Assembly: GCF_000429665.1 (NCBI RefSeq)
Contig: NZ_AUCH01000007.1
Location: 62,001 to 126,000 of the forward strand
Direction: 5' to 3'
DNA from: Azovibrio restrictus DSM 23866
GTDB lineage: Bacteria > Pseudomonadota > Gammaproteobacteria > Burkholderiales > Rhodocyclaceae
DNA: 64,000 nucleotides
A program made the position numbers and the translations under genes. The notes below the pieces were generated by a model. The model ran no database searches, was not told where the DNA came from, and saw only the letters and a list, made by a program, of their open reading frames with translations. This document shows positions 16,112 to 24,147 of this stretch, piece after piece. The stretch's first letter is position 1. Each line of letters opens with the position of its first letter.

Positions 16112-18971
16112 GGCTGCGCACCTCGCCCTCGCCGTGCAGGTTGCTGTCGCAACGGCCGCACAGTTCGGGGTGTTCCGGGTTGCTGCCCACGTCCTCCCGG
16201 TAGTGCCAGCAGCGCTCGCACTTCTTCTGGGTGGAGGCCTCGGCGGCGATGGCATCGGCGCCCTGGGCCACGCTCACCTTGGAGCAGATGAGGACGAAGC
16301 GCAGGTCGTCGCCCAGGCTGGACAGGGCCGCATACTTGTCGCCCTCGGCGCTGATCCGCACTTCGGCCTGGAGGGAGGAGCCGATCTTGCCTTCCTCGCG
16401 CAGGGCTTCCAGGGCCTTGGTCACTTCGCCGCGCGCCTCCCGGATCAGGGTCCACTTGGCCAGCAGCTCGCCTTCGCCGGCCTGGGCCGGCAGGTCGTGC
16501 CAGGTGTGGAACATGATGGACTGGTCCGCATCGCCGGAGAGGATCTGCCACACTTCCTCGGCGGTGAAGGAGAGGATCGGCGCCATCAGGCGGATGAAGC
16601 TCTGGGTCACGTGCCACAGGGCGCTCTGGGCCGAGCGGCGGGCCTTGGAGGCCGGTGCCGTGGTGTACAGGCGGTCCTTCAGGATATCCAGCCAGAAGCC
16701 GCCCAGGTCCTCGGAGCAGAAGGTCTGCAGAGCCTGCACCACGCGGTGGAACTCGTAGCGGTCGTAATCGGCCTGGGCCTGGGTCTGCAGCTGGCGGGTC
16801 AGGGCCAGGGCGTAGCGGTCGATCTCGAACCACTCGGCCACCGGCAGCATGTCCTTGGCCGCATCGAAGTCGGCGATGTTGGCCAGCAGGAAACGCAGGG
16901 TGTTGCGGATGCGGCGGTAGGCTTCCACCACCCGGGCCAGGATTTCCTTGGACATGGCCAGCTCGCCGGAGTAGTCCGTGGCGGCCACCCACAGGCGCAG
17001 GATGTCGGCGCCCATCTTGTCCGAGACTTCCTGGGGCAGGATGGTGTTGCCCAGGGACTTGCTCATCTTGCGCCCCTGCTGGTCCACCGTGAAACCGTGG
17101 GTGAGCAGGGCCTTGTAGGGCGGGTGGCCGTCGATGGCGGCGCCGGTGAGCAGGGAGGAGTGGAACCAGCCCCGGTGCTGGTCCGAGCCTTCCAGGTAGA
17201 GGTCGGCCCGGGGGCCGGTGGCATGGCCGTCGTTATGGGAGCCCCGCAGCACGTGCCAGTGGGTGGTGCCGGAGTCGAACCAGACATCCAGGGTGTCGCT
17301 GATCTTGTCGTACTGGGCGGCTTCGGCCCCCAGCAGTTCGGCCGCATCCAGCTTGAACCAGGCTTCGATGCCTTCCTTCTGCACGCGCTGGGCCACTTCC
17401 TCCATCAGCTCCACGGTGCGCGGATGCAGTTCCCCCGTTTCCTTGTGCAGGAAGAAGGGAATGGGCACGCCCCAGTTGCGCTGGCGGGAGATGCACCAGT
17501 CGGGCCGGTTGGCGATCATGGATTGCAGGCGGGGCTTGCCCCAGGCCGGATAGAAGGCGGTGGCCTCGACCCCGGCCAGGGCTTTTTCCCGCAAGGTCTT
17601 GCCGGGAAGTGCGGCCTCTCCCCCTTCCCAGGGAAGGGGGGCGGGGGGATGGCCCTCGGGATGTCCAGCATGGACAGGGCGGCCAGCCACCCTGTCCATG
17701 CCGACGAACCACTGGGCGGTGGCCCGATAGATCACCGGAGTCTTGTGGCGCCAGCAGTGCATGTAGCTGTGGCTGACATTGCCGTGGGAAAGCAGGCAGC
17801 CCACTTCGGACAGCTTGTCGCAGATGGCCTGATTGGCCTTCCAGATGGAGAGGCCGCCGAAGAAGGGCAGCTCGTCCACATAGACGCCGTCGCCCTTGAC
17901 GATGGAAATGATCTCGTCGTTGCCGCGGCCGTAATGGCGCCAGGCGTTGAAGTCGTCCACGCCGTGGGCGGGGGCGCAATGGACGATGCCGGTGCCTGCA
18001 TCCAGGCCCACGTAGTCGGCCAGGTAGACGACGGAAACCCGGTCGTAGAAAGGATGGCGGAATTCCAGGCGCTCCAGGGCCTTGCCCTTGACGGTCGCCA
18101 GCACCGTGCCTTCGCAGCCGTAGCGCTTCAGGCAGTCGGCCACCAGCTCCTTGGCCAGCACCAGCAGGCGGTCACCCGCGTCCACCAGGGCGTATTCGTG
18201 TTCGGGGTGGATATTAAGGGCCTGGTTGGCGGGAATGGTCCACGGGGTGGTGGTCCAGATCACGGCATAGGCGGGCTTGGGCAGGGCGTTGAGGCCGAAG
18301 GCCGCGGCCAGCTTGGGAGCATCGGCTTCGCTGACGGGGAAGGCCACGTCGATGGTGGGGGACTTCTTGTCGGCGTATTCCACCTCGGCCTCTGCCAGGG
18401 CGGAGCCGCAGTCGAAACACCAATTGACGGGCTTCAGGCCCTTGAAGACGTAGCCCTGCTTGACCATCTCGGCCAGGGCGCGGATCTCGCCGGCCTCGTT
18501 GGCGAAGTTCATGGTCAGGTAGGGGTTGTCCCAGTCGCCCAGCACGCCGAGGCGGATGAATTCCTTCTTCTGCACTTCCACCTGCTCGGCGGCGTAGCTG
18601 CGGCACAGTTCCCGCACCTTGTCGGCGGGCAGGTTCTTGCCGTGGGTGACTTCGATCTTGTGCTCGATGGGCAGGCCGTGGCAGTCCCAGCCCGGCACGT
18701 AGGGCGCATCAAAACCGGCCAGGGTCTTGGAGCGGACGATGATGTCCTTGAGGATCTTGTTCAGGGCGTGGCCCAGGTGCAGGTTGCCGTTGGCGTAGGG
18801 AGGGCCGTCGTGCAGGATGAACTTGGGCCGGCCGGCGCAAATCTCGCGAATCTTCTGGTACAGCTTCTTTTCCTGCCATTGCTGCACCCACTGGGGCTCC
18901 CGCTTGGGCAGGTCGCCGCGCATGGGGAAGGGAGTGTCGGGAAGATTCAGGGTGGTCTTGTAGTCGGCCAT
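16104..18971 (-). CDS. ileS: Isoleucyl-tRNA synthetase
   Basis: The 955-residue class I synthetase has the HIGH-type motif PPYANGNLHLGHALNKILKD (residue ~60), the editing domain, KMSKS in the segment DQQGRKMSKSLGNT, and a C-terminal zinc domain with CERCWHYR and CGRC. The ATG at 18971 gives the usual MADYKTTLNLPDTPFPMRG start. Compared with relatives it has about 30 extra residues between VGMD and GKTLREKAL, encoded by palindromic DNA at 17604-17693 (see that entry). Everything else appears intact, so the protein is probably functional. Confidence 0.96.
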   Translation of the reverse strand: MADYKTTLNLPDTPFPMRGDLPKREPQWVQQWQEKKLYQKIREICAGRPKFILHDGPPYANGNLHLGHALNKILKDIIVRSKTLAGFDAPYVPGWDCHGLPIEHKIEVTHGKNLPADKVRELCRSYAAEQVEVQKKEFIRLGVLGDWDNPYLTMNFANEAGEIRALAEMVKQGYVFKGLKPVNWCFDCGSALAEAEVEYADKKSPTIDVAFPVSEADAPKLAAAFGLNALPKPAYAVIWTTTPWTIPANQALNIHPEHEYALVDAGDRLLVLAKELVADCLKRYGCEGTVLATVKGKALERLEFRHPFYDRVSVVYLADYVGLDAGTGIVHCAPAHGVDDFNAWRHYGRGNDEIISIVKGDGVYVDELPFFGGLSIWKANQAICDKLSEVGCLLSHGNVSHSYMHCWRHKTPVIYRATAQWFVGMDRVAGRPVHAGHPEGHPPAPLPWEGGEAALPGKTLREKALAGVEATAFYPAWGKPRLQSMIANRPDWCISRQRNWGVPIPFFLHKETGELHPRTVELMEEVAQRVQKEGIEAWFKLDAAELLGAEAAQYDKISDTLDVWFDSGTTHWHVLRGSHNDGHATGPRADLYLEGSDQHRGWFHSSLLTGAAIDGHPPYKALLTHGFTVDQQGRKMSKSLGNTILPQEVSDKMGADILRLWVAATDYSGELAMSKEILARVVEAYRRIRNTLRFLLANIADFDAAKDMLPVAEWFEIDRYALALTRQLQTQAQADYDRYEFHRVVQALQTFCSEDLGGFWLDILKDRLYTTAPASKARRSAQSALWHVTQSFIRLMAPILSFTAEEVWQILSGDADQSIMFHTWHDLPAQAGEGELLAKWTLIREARGEVTKALEALREEGKIGSSLQAEVRISAEGDKYAALSSLGDDLRFVLICSKVSVAQGADAIAAEASTQKKCERCWHYREDVGSNPEHPELCGRCDSNLHGEGEVRSHA
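17604..17700. repeat. Palindromic insertion inside ileS, in frame
   Basis: About 90 bases encode the extra 30 residues of IleS. They contain two perfect inverted repeats: CCCCCTTCCC (17620-17629) with GGGAAGGGGG (17631-17640), and CATGGACAGGG (17669-17679) with CCCTGTCCATG (17690-17700). A third short dyad, GTCCA/TGGAC, lies at 17663-17675. Base use is unlike the flanking synthetase codons. It looks like a small repetitive extragenic-type element that landed in the gene and kept the frame. Confidence 0.75.
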
Positions 18972-18975
18972 GGTT

Positions 18976-19899
18976 TCACTCAGCACTGAAAAAGGCCCGG
19001 GCCGCAGCCGCATCGGCGGCAATCCGGGCCTGCAAGGCGGAAAGGTCGGAAAATTTCATTTCGTCGCGCAGTTTGTGCACGAACTCAACGGACAGGTGGG
19101 CGCCATAAATGTCGCCCTGGAAATCGAAAACATGCACTTCCAGCAGGGGCCGGGTTCCTCCCAGGGTGGGACGAATGCCCAGATTGGCCACCCCCTGCCG
19201 CACCCGGCCACTGGGCCCCAGGACCCGCACGGCGAACACGCCGGTCATGGGCAGGGGATTGTGCCGAATGTAGATGTTGGCCGTGGCAAACCCCAGTTGC
19301 CGGCCCAGCTTGCGGCCATGGACCACCCGCCCGTCGATGGCATAGGGGCGCCCCAGGAACAGGGCGGCCTTGTCCATGTCACCGGCCTCCAGGGCCTGAC
19401 GCACGGCGGAACTGGAAACCCGCTCACCCGCCAGCTGGATGCTGGACATGGCTTCCACCTGGAAGCCCCGGGCCCGGCCGGCGGCCTGGAGATAGGCAAA
19501 ATCCCCCAGCCGTCCCGCCCCGAAGCGGAAATCGTCACCGATGATCAGGTGCCGGGCGCAGAGCCCCCGGACCAGGATTTCCTCCACGAAGGCATCGGCG
19601 CTCAAGGCGGCAAAGGCAGGGTTGAAGCGGGCCACGTGCACCTGCTCCACGCCGGCGGCGGCAAAACGCTCCAGCTTTTCCCGCAGGGTGGTGAGCCGGG
19701 CCGGCGCCGAAGCGGGGGAAAAGAATTCCCGGGGATGGGGCTCGAAGGTCACGGCCACCGCCGGCAGACCCAGCTCCCGGGCCTTGTCCGTCAGGCGCTC
19801 CAGCAGGGCCAGGTGGCCCCGATGCACCCCGTCGAAATTACCGAGGGTGAGCACCGTGGCAGAGGAAACGGGCCGGTGGAAACCGCGAAAGACGAGCAT
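18976..19899 (-). CDS. ribF: Bifunctional riboflavin kinase/FAD synthetase
   Basis: The 307-residue enzyme makes FMN and FAD. The N-terminal nucleotidyltransferase part has LTLGNFDGVHRGHLALL and TFEPHPREFF; the middle has IIGDDFRFGAGRLGDF; the C-terminal kinase domain has GRKLGRQLGFATANI and GVANLGIRPT. The ATG at 19899 gives MLVFRGFH; the longer frame upstream is not supported. It lies four bases before ileS and is probably its operon leader, as in Pseudomonas. Confidence 0.95.
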   Translation of the reverse strand: MLVFRGFHRPVSSATVLTLGNFDGVHRGHLALLERLTDKARELGLPAVAVTFEPHPREFFSPASAPARLTTLREKLERFAAAGVEQVHVARFNPAFAALSADAFVEEILVRGLCARHLIIGDDFRFGAGRLGDFAYLQAAGRARGFQVEAMSSIQLAGERVSSSAVRQALEAGDMDKAALFLGRPYAIDGRVVHGRKLGRQLGFATANIYIRHNPLPMTGVFAVRVLGPSGRVRQGVANLGIRPTLGGTRPLLEVHVFDFQGDIYGAHLSVEFVHKLRDEMKFSDLSALQARIAADAAAARAFFSAE

Positions 19900-19978
19900 C
19901 GGGGAGGAGGGCTGCCGAAAAAAGCGGCAATTATAGCGCTTTGGGAGGCCTGGCCCTGCATCCCTGACAGAACACGGA

Positions 19979-21295
19979 TCAGCCCAGCTTGGCCATGGGC
20001 GACTTGGGCGGCGGCGGATTCTGCTCCAGATAGCGCAGGATGCCCCGGGCCAGGGCCTCGGCCATCTGGTCCTGATAGCCCTCGTCCGCCAGCTTGCGCT
20101 CCTCCTCCGGGTTGGAGATGAAGGCGGTCTCCACCAGGATGGAGGGGATGTCCGGCGCCTTGAGCACGGCAAAACCGGCCTGCTCGACACTGGCTTTGTG
20201 CAGACGGTTGATGCCCCCCAGTTCTCCCAGCACGGCCTTGGCCAGACGCATGCTGTCGGCGCTGGTGGCAGTCTGGGAAAGATCCAGCAGGGTGCGGGCC
20301 AGGAAGGGGTCCTTGACGTTGATGTTCACACCGCCGATCAGGTCCGCGTCGTTTTCCTTCTGGGCCAGCCAGCGGGCCGCCGTGCTCGACGCCCCCTTCT
20401 CGGACAGGATGAACACCGACGACCCCCGGGCCTCGGGCTTGATCCAGGCATCCGCGTGGATGGAAACGAACAGGTCGGACTGGACCCGGCGGGCCTTCTG
20501 TACCCTGGTACCCAGGGGCACGAAGAAATCCCCGTCCCGGGTCAGAGCGACGCGCACATTGGACTGGCGCTCCAGCTTCGCCTTGAGGCGCCGGGCAATG
20601 GCCAGGGTCACGGTCTTCTCATGGGTGCCGCCCCGACCCACGGCGCCGGGGTCTTCGCCTCCGTGACCGGCATCCAGGGTGATGGTGATCAGCCGGTTCA
20701 CCTTGGCCTTGCCGGGCTCGGGATGTTTCTTGTCGCTCTTGCCCGGCTCAGGCCGGGCCGGCTCTTCCAGCTTCAGCTCTTCGGCCGACTGCAGCGGGCG
20801 GTCGCTACGGCTCTGCTCCTGGAGCAGGGCCAGCAGGGGGTCCACCGGTTTTTCCGGATAAACGTCCAGCACCAGCCGGTGGCCGTACTCCCCCACCGGC
20901 GCCAGGGTGAACACCTGGGGCGCCACCCGGGTCTTGAGCTCCATCACCAGGCGCACCACCCCGGGCTTGAAACGGCCGGCCCGGAGCAACTTGATGTAAG
21001 GGTCGCTCTCGGCCACCTTGCCGGACAGGCTTTCCAGCACCTTGTTGAATTCAACCCCCTCGATATCCACCACCAGCCGGTCGGGATTCTCGATGGTGAA
21101 GTGGGAGAACTTGATCGGGGAATCATGCTCCAGGGTCACCCGGGTGTAGTCGGCCGCCGGCCAGACCCGCACGGCGAGGATGGAGGGATTGCGGGGCGCG
21201 GCCCGCCCCAGGGGGGAAACGGAAAGGGCTAGGGTTGCGCCGGCGAAGTGCAGGAGTCGGCGGCGCCCCAGGCTGCGTAGAGTCTCGTCAGACAT
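19979..21295 (-). CDS. amiC: N-acetylmuramoyl-L-alanine amidase, AmiC type
   Basis: The 438-residue protein splits septal peptidoglycan during cell division. A twin-arginine signal (SLGRRRLLHFAGATLAL) suggests Tat export to the periplasm. An AMIN domain follows (about residues 40-150), then a linker and the Amidase_3 domain: ITLDAGHGGEDPGA (zinc His and Glu), RDGDFFVPLGTRVQKAR, SIHADAW and a C-terminal VETAFISNPEEE with the catalytic Glu. The start overlaps the tsaE end by 67 bases. Confidence 0.93.
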   Translation of the reverse strand: MSDETLRSLGRRRLLHFAGATLALSVSPLGRAAPRNPSILAVRVWPAADYTRVTLEHDSPIKFSHFTIENPDRLVVDIEGVEFNKVLESLSGKVAESDPYIKLLRAGRFKPGVVRLVMELKTRVAPQVFTLAPVGEYGHRLVLDVYPEKPVDPLLALLQEQSRSDRPLQSAEELKLEEPARPEPGKSDKKHPEPGKAKVNRLITITLDAGHGGEDPGAVGRGGTHEKTVTLAIARRLKAKLERQSNVRVALTRDGDFFVPLGTRVQKARRVQSDLFVSIHADAWIKPEARGSSVFILSEKGASSTAARWLAQKENDADLIGGVNINVKDPFLARTLLDLSQTATSADSMRLAKAVLGELGGINRLHKASVEQAGFAVLKAPDIPSILVETAFISNPEEERKLADEGYQDQMAEALARGILRYLEQNPPPPKSPMAKLG

Positions 21296-21744
21296 TGCTG
21301 GCCCTCCTCGCTGCAGGCGACGGGCACCAGGTCCCGGGCATCGGCCCGGTGCCGGATAGCCAGGCGCAGATCCGCCGGCGGGACATATCCCGCCGCTTTT
21401 TCCGGCCACTCCACCAGACAGACCGAATCTTCGCGAAAGTATTCGCCCAAACCTGCATCAACAAATTCCTCCGGCGAACCGAAGCGATAAAAATCAAAGT
21501 GATACAAGTATAAGCTCGAAATTACGTAAACTTCAACCAGCGCATAGGTCGGACTCTTCACCGGACCCTGGTGGCCCAGGGCCCGCAACAGGGCCCGCAC
21601 CAGGGTAGTTTTACCCGCCCCCAGGTCCCCTTCCAGATAGATCACCAGCCCCGGCCGGATGCACCCGGCCAGCAGCCCCCCCAGGCGCTCGGTGGCCGCC
21701 GCGTCGGCGAGCGGCAATTCACGGGTACACTGCTTCGCATGCAT
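21229..21744 (-). CDS. tsaE: tRNA threonylcarbamoyladenosine biosynthesis ATPase TsaE
   Basis: The 171-residue P-loop ATPase works with TsaB and TsaD in t6A37 modification. It has LEGDLGAGKTTLVRALLRAL (Walker A), VKSPTYALVEVY, HFDFYRFGSPEEFVDAGL and CLVEWPEKA. The ATG at 21744 follows GGAG. Its first six bases, ATGCAT, are a palindrome that also forms the start of queG on the other strand. It is upstream of amiC, the common tsaE-amiC arrangement. Confidence 0.93.
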   Translation of the reverse strand: MHAKQCTRELPLADAAATERLGGLLAGCIRPGLVIYLEGDLGAGKTTLVRALLRALGHQGPVKSPTYALVEVYVISSLYLYHFDFYRFGSPEEFVDAGLGEYFREDSVCLVEWPEKAAGYVPPADLRLAIRHRADARDLVPVACSEEGQQCLTRLYAAWGAADSCTSPAQP

Positions 21745-22794
21745 GATCCTGACTCCTTGATAACACTGGCCCGCCAGCTGGAAGGCTGGGCCCGGGACCT
21801 GGGTTTCGCCCGGGTCGGCATCGCCCGGGCCCAGGTGGGAGATGCCGCTGGCCGGCTCCAGGCCTGGCTGGCCGAGGGCCGGCACGGGGAGATGGATTAT
21901 ATGGCCCGGCACGAGGAACTGCGCGCCCGGCCCGAGGCCCTGGTGCCCGGCACCCTGACGGTGATTTCCGCCAGCCTGGACTACTGGCCCGAAACAGGTC
22001 TTTTGCCAGCCATCTCGGCCCTGGCCCAGCCGCAACGGGCCTACATCTCCCGCTATGCCCTGGGCCGGGACTACCACAAGGTGATGCGCGGCCGGCTGCA
22101 GAAGCTGGCCACCCGCATGGAAGCCGCCATCGGTCCCTTCGGCTACCGGGTCTTTTCCGATTCGGCCCCGGTCATGGAAGTGGAGTTCGCCAGCCGCAGC
22201 GGCCTGGGCTGGCGCGGCAAACACACCCTGCTGCTGACCCGGGAAGGTTCCTGGCGCTTCCTCGGGGAAATCTACACCGACCTGCCCCTGCCCGAGACCG
22301 CGCCGGAAAAGCCTCACTGCGGCAGCTGCAGCTCCTGCATCGCGGCCTGCCCCACCCGGGCCATCACCGCCCCCTACCAGGTGGATGCCCGGCTTTGCAT
22401 CTCCTACCTGACCATCGAACTGGCGGGCCCCATTCCCGAGGCGCTGCGGCCCCTGATCGGCAACCGCATCTACGGCTGCGACGACTGCCAGCTGTGCTGC
22501 CCCTGGAACCGCTTCGGCCAGCTCGGCGATCCTGAATTCGCGCCCCGCCAGGGACTGGACCGGGCCAGCCTGGTGCAGCTGCTGGCCTGGGAAGAAGGTG
22601 ATTTCAACGAGCGCCTGGCGGGCAGCCCCATCCGCCGCATCGGTCACGAACGCTGGCTGCGCAACATCGCCGTGGCCCTGGGCAACGGCCCCGCCAGCCC
22701 GGAAGCCCTGCACGCCCTGGGGCAAAGAGCAGAGCATCCTTCAGCGCTGGTGCGGGAACACGTGGCCTGGGCCCTCCTGCAGCTGCGCCCCTGA
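21739..22794 (+). CDS. queG: Epoxyqueuosine reductase
   Basis: The 351-residue iron-sulfur and cobalamin enzyme makes queuosine in tRNA from epoxyqueuosine. YISRYALGRDYHKVMR is the family signature, and the C-terminal half carries two 4Fe-4S sites: CGSCSSCIAACPT and CDDCQLCCPWNRF. The ATG at 21739 gives MHDPDSLITLARQL. It is divergent from tsaE, and the two coding regions overlap by six bases, so their promoters must lie inside each other's gene. Confidence 0.95.
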   Translation: MHDPDSLITLARQLEGWARDLGFARVGIARAQVGDAAGRLQAWLAEGRHGEMDYMARHEELRARPEALVPGTLTVISASLDYWPETGLLPAISALAQPQRAYISRYALGRDYHKVMRGRLQKLATRMEAAIGPFGYRVFSDSAPVMEVEFASRSGLGWRGKHTLLLTREGSWRFLGEIYTDLPLPETAPEKPHCGSCSSCIAACPTRAITAPYQVDARLCISYLTIELAGPIPEALRPLIGNRIYGCDDCQLCCPWNRFGQLGDPEFAPRQGLDRASLVQLLAWEEGDFNERLAGSPIRRIGHERWLRNIAVALGNGPASPEALHALGQRAEHPSALVREHVAWALLQLRP

Positions 22795-22808
22795 GCCAAC
22801 AAACTCGT

Positions 22809-22836
22809 TTGTCATTTATTCCAAGTGCATTACAAT
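22809..22836 (+). promoter_or_regulatory. Putative sigma-70 promoter of the peptide export cluster
   Basis: TTGTCA (22809-22814) and TACAAT (22831-22836) are separated by 16 bases in a short AT-rich patch just after the queG stop. This would give an untranslated leader of about 100 bases before the small peptide gene. The match is good, but no regulator site was recognised. Confidence 0.6.
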
Positions 22837-22945
22837 CCCGCCTCCGGGGGTCGGCGGCCTGTCTCTGCACGGCCTCCGGTACTCGCGCCATCCCCATCCA
22901 TGGCGGATGGCGACTTTCGACAACCTGAAATAGGGATAGAGCAAC

Positions 22946-23095
22946 ATGCAAAAGATCGATCGTACCGAACTGGTCAAGGCCAACATCAGCGGCGGCTGCA
23001 GCCACAAGGGCAAGCAGCAGCCCCCCAGCACCACCGTCAACGTCACGGTGAACGTCACCAACACCAACGGCGCCCCCACCCCCGCACCTGTGTAA
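22946..23095 (+). CDS. Small double-glycine leader peptide, putative secreted substrate
   Basis: A 49-residue frame with an AGGGA box nine bases before the ATG. The N-terminal 17 residues (MQKIDRTELVKANISGG) end in Gly-Gly with Ile at -4, the pattern cut by C39 peptidase exporters. The 32-residue remainder begins with the only Cys (C18), then SHKGKQQPPS and a strictly alternating Thr/Val/Asn stretch (TTVNVTVNVTNTN), and ends in GAPTPAPV. It is followed by hairpins and by an acyltransferase, HlyD, C39 ABC transporter and TolC, so it is the likely exported substrate. I recognise no known bacteriocin or RiPP family. Confidence 0.75.
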   Translation: MQKIDRTELVKANISGGCSHKGKQQPPSTTVNVTVNVTNTNGAPTPAPV

Positions 23096-23108
23096 ATCCC
23101 AGGTTGCT

Positions 23109-23130
23109 GCCCCGGCTCCTGAGCCGGGGC
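23109..23130 (+). terminator. Perfect hairpin behind the peptide gene
   Basis: GCCCCGGCTC at 23109-23118 and GAGCCGGGGC at 23121-23130 form a perfect ten-base stem 13 bases after the peptide stop. It has no T tract. It may protect the short upstream transcript or act together with the next hairpin. Confidence 0.6.
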
Positions 23131-23143
23131 TCTGCTGCACCAT

Positions 23144-23175
23144 GCCCCGGCGGCCATCCGGCAGCCGGGGTTTTT
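23144..23175 (+). terminator. Intrinsic terminator/attenuator between peptide and export genes
   Basis: CCCCGGC at 23145-23151 pairs with GCCGGGG at 23164-23170, followed by five T. Placed between the peptide and the acyltransferase gene, it would let most transcripts end after the peptide and a minority read into the export genes. This is a usual way to make more substrate than transporter. Confidence 0.65.
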
Positions 23176-23200
23176 CCCAGCCCTCTGATCGCTCCCGGAA

Positions 23201-24112
23201 GTGTCCAAGTTCTCATTGAAGCGCCCCGCCATACGCCTGCTCGCGGCCATCCTGCGCTTCACGCCGATCCGGCTGTTCCCCTTCCTGGCCCGCATGCTCT
23301 GGCACTGCAGCTGGCTGCTGCAGCCATCCGCCTACTGGCTGGGCCTGAGCCGCCAGGAAATCGGCCGGCAGAGCCTGGGCCTGAGCCCCGGGCAATGCGC
23401 CGGCGCGGAAATCGGATACCACCTGGAAAAGCTGCTGGACTGGAAGATGGCCACGGCCCGCCCTGCGGAACGCAACTGGCCCGGCCTGGAGGAAACGGCC
23501 CGGCGGCTGAGCCAGGAGATACAAAAGCTCCGGCAGCTGCATCCGGCCTCCCCGGTCATCCTCTCCCCTTTCCACTACGTCTCCCAGTACACCAACATCC
23601 AGGTCTGCGACCTGGTCCGGCAATACCTGGGCCTGGAAAAACTGTCGGTGGTATCAGCCGTCCCCTACGGGGTGCACTGGGATGACCACAGCCTGATCCC
23701 CCACCTGAGGATTCTCTACACCTATGCCGACCAGGCCAGGAACAGCCTGGGCATCAGTTTCGTGCGCGCCCTGAAGAAGGAGGGGGTGGCGGTGCTGTTT
23801 GCCGACATCACCCCCTGGACCCTGGCCCGCGCCCCCATGGAAACCACGGGCGTCAGCTTGTTCGGCAAGCCGGCCCGTATCCAGAACGGGGTTTTCCGGC
23901 TGGGCGCGCCGCTGCAGGCCATCCTCCTGCCCTTTGCCCTGCAAGTCCGCGACGGCCGTTGCAGCGCCCAGATCCACCCCGCCCTGTCCCTGGCAGACCC
24001 GGAGGCCCCCCGGCAGCTGGCCGCCTGCATCGAGCACAGCATCCGCAGCAATTACCCCCAGTGGCTCCAGGCGGGACACCCAGCCATGTACTGGTTCGCC
24101 AGCGCCCGCTAG
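23201..24112 (+). CDS. LpxL-like (lysophospholipid acyltransferase fold) putative acyltransferase
   Basis: The 303-residue protein resembles LpxL/HtrB acyltransferases: an N-terminal hydrophobic helix, PVILSPFHYVSQYTN (catalytic His expected at 125), VLFADITPWT, LFGKPARIQNGVFRLGAPL and a C-terminal PQWLQAGHPAMYW. The family's H-x4-D/E motif is H125-x4-Y130 here, so the acidic partner is missing or replaced (Asp137 is near). It has a GTG start with a weak ribosome site. Lying between a secreted peptide and its exporter, it may transfer a fatty acyl group to the peptide rather than to lipid A; that is inference. It may instead have lost activity. Confidence 0.65.
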   Translation: MSKFSLKRPAIRLLAAILRFTPIRLFPFLARMLWHCSWLLQPSAYWLGLSRQEIGRQSLGLSPGQCAGAEIGYHLEKLLDWKMATARPAERNWPGLEETARRLSQEIQKLRQLHPASPVILSPFHYVSQYTNIQVCDLVRQYLGLEKLSVVSAVPYGVHWDDHSLIPHLRILYTYADQARNSLGISFVRALKKEGVAVLFADITPWTLARAPMETTGVSLFGKPARIQNGVFRLGAPLQAILLPFALQVRDGRCSAQIHPALSLADPEAPRQLAACIEHSIRSNYPQWLQAGHPAMYWFASAR

Positions 24113-24147
24113 GGCCCGCAGGCGCGACTCCGAAAGAAACATTCCCC

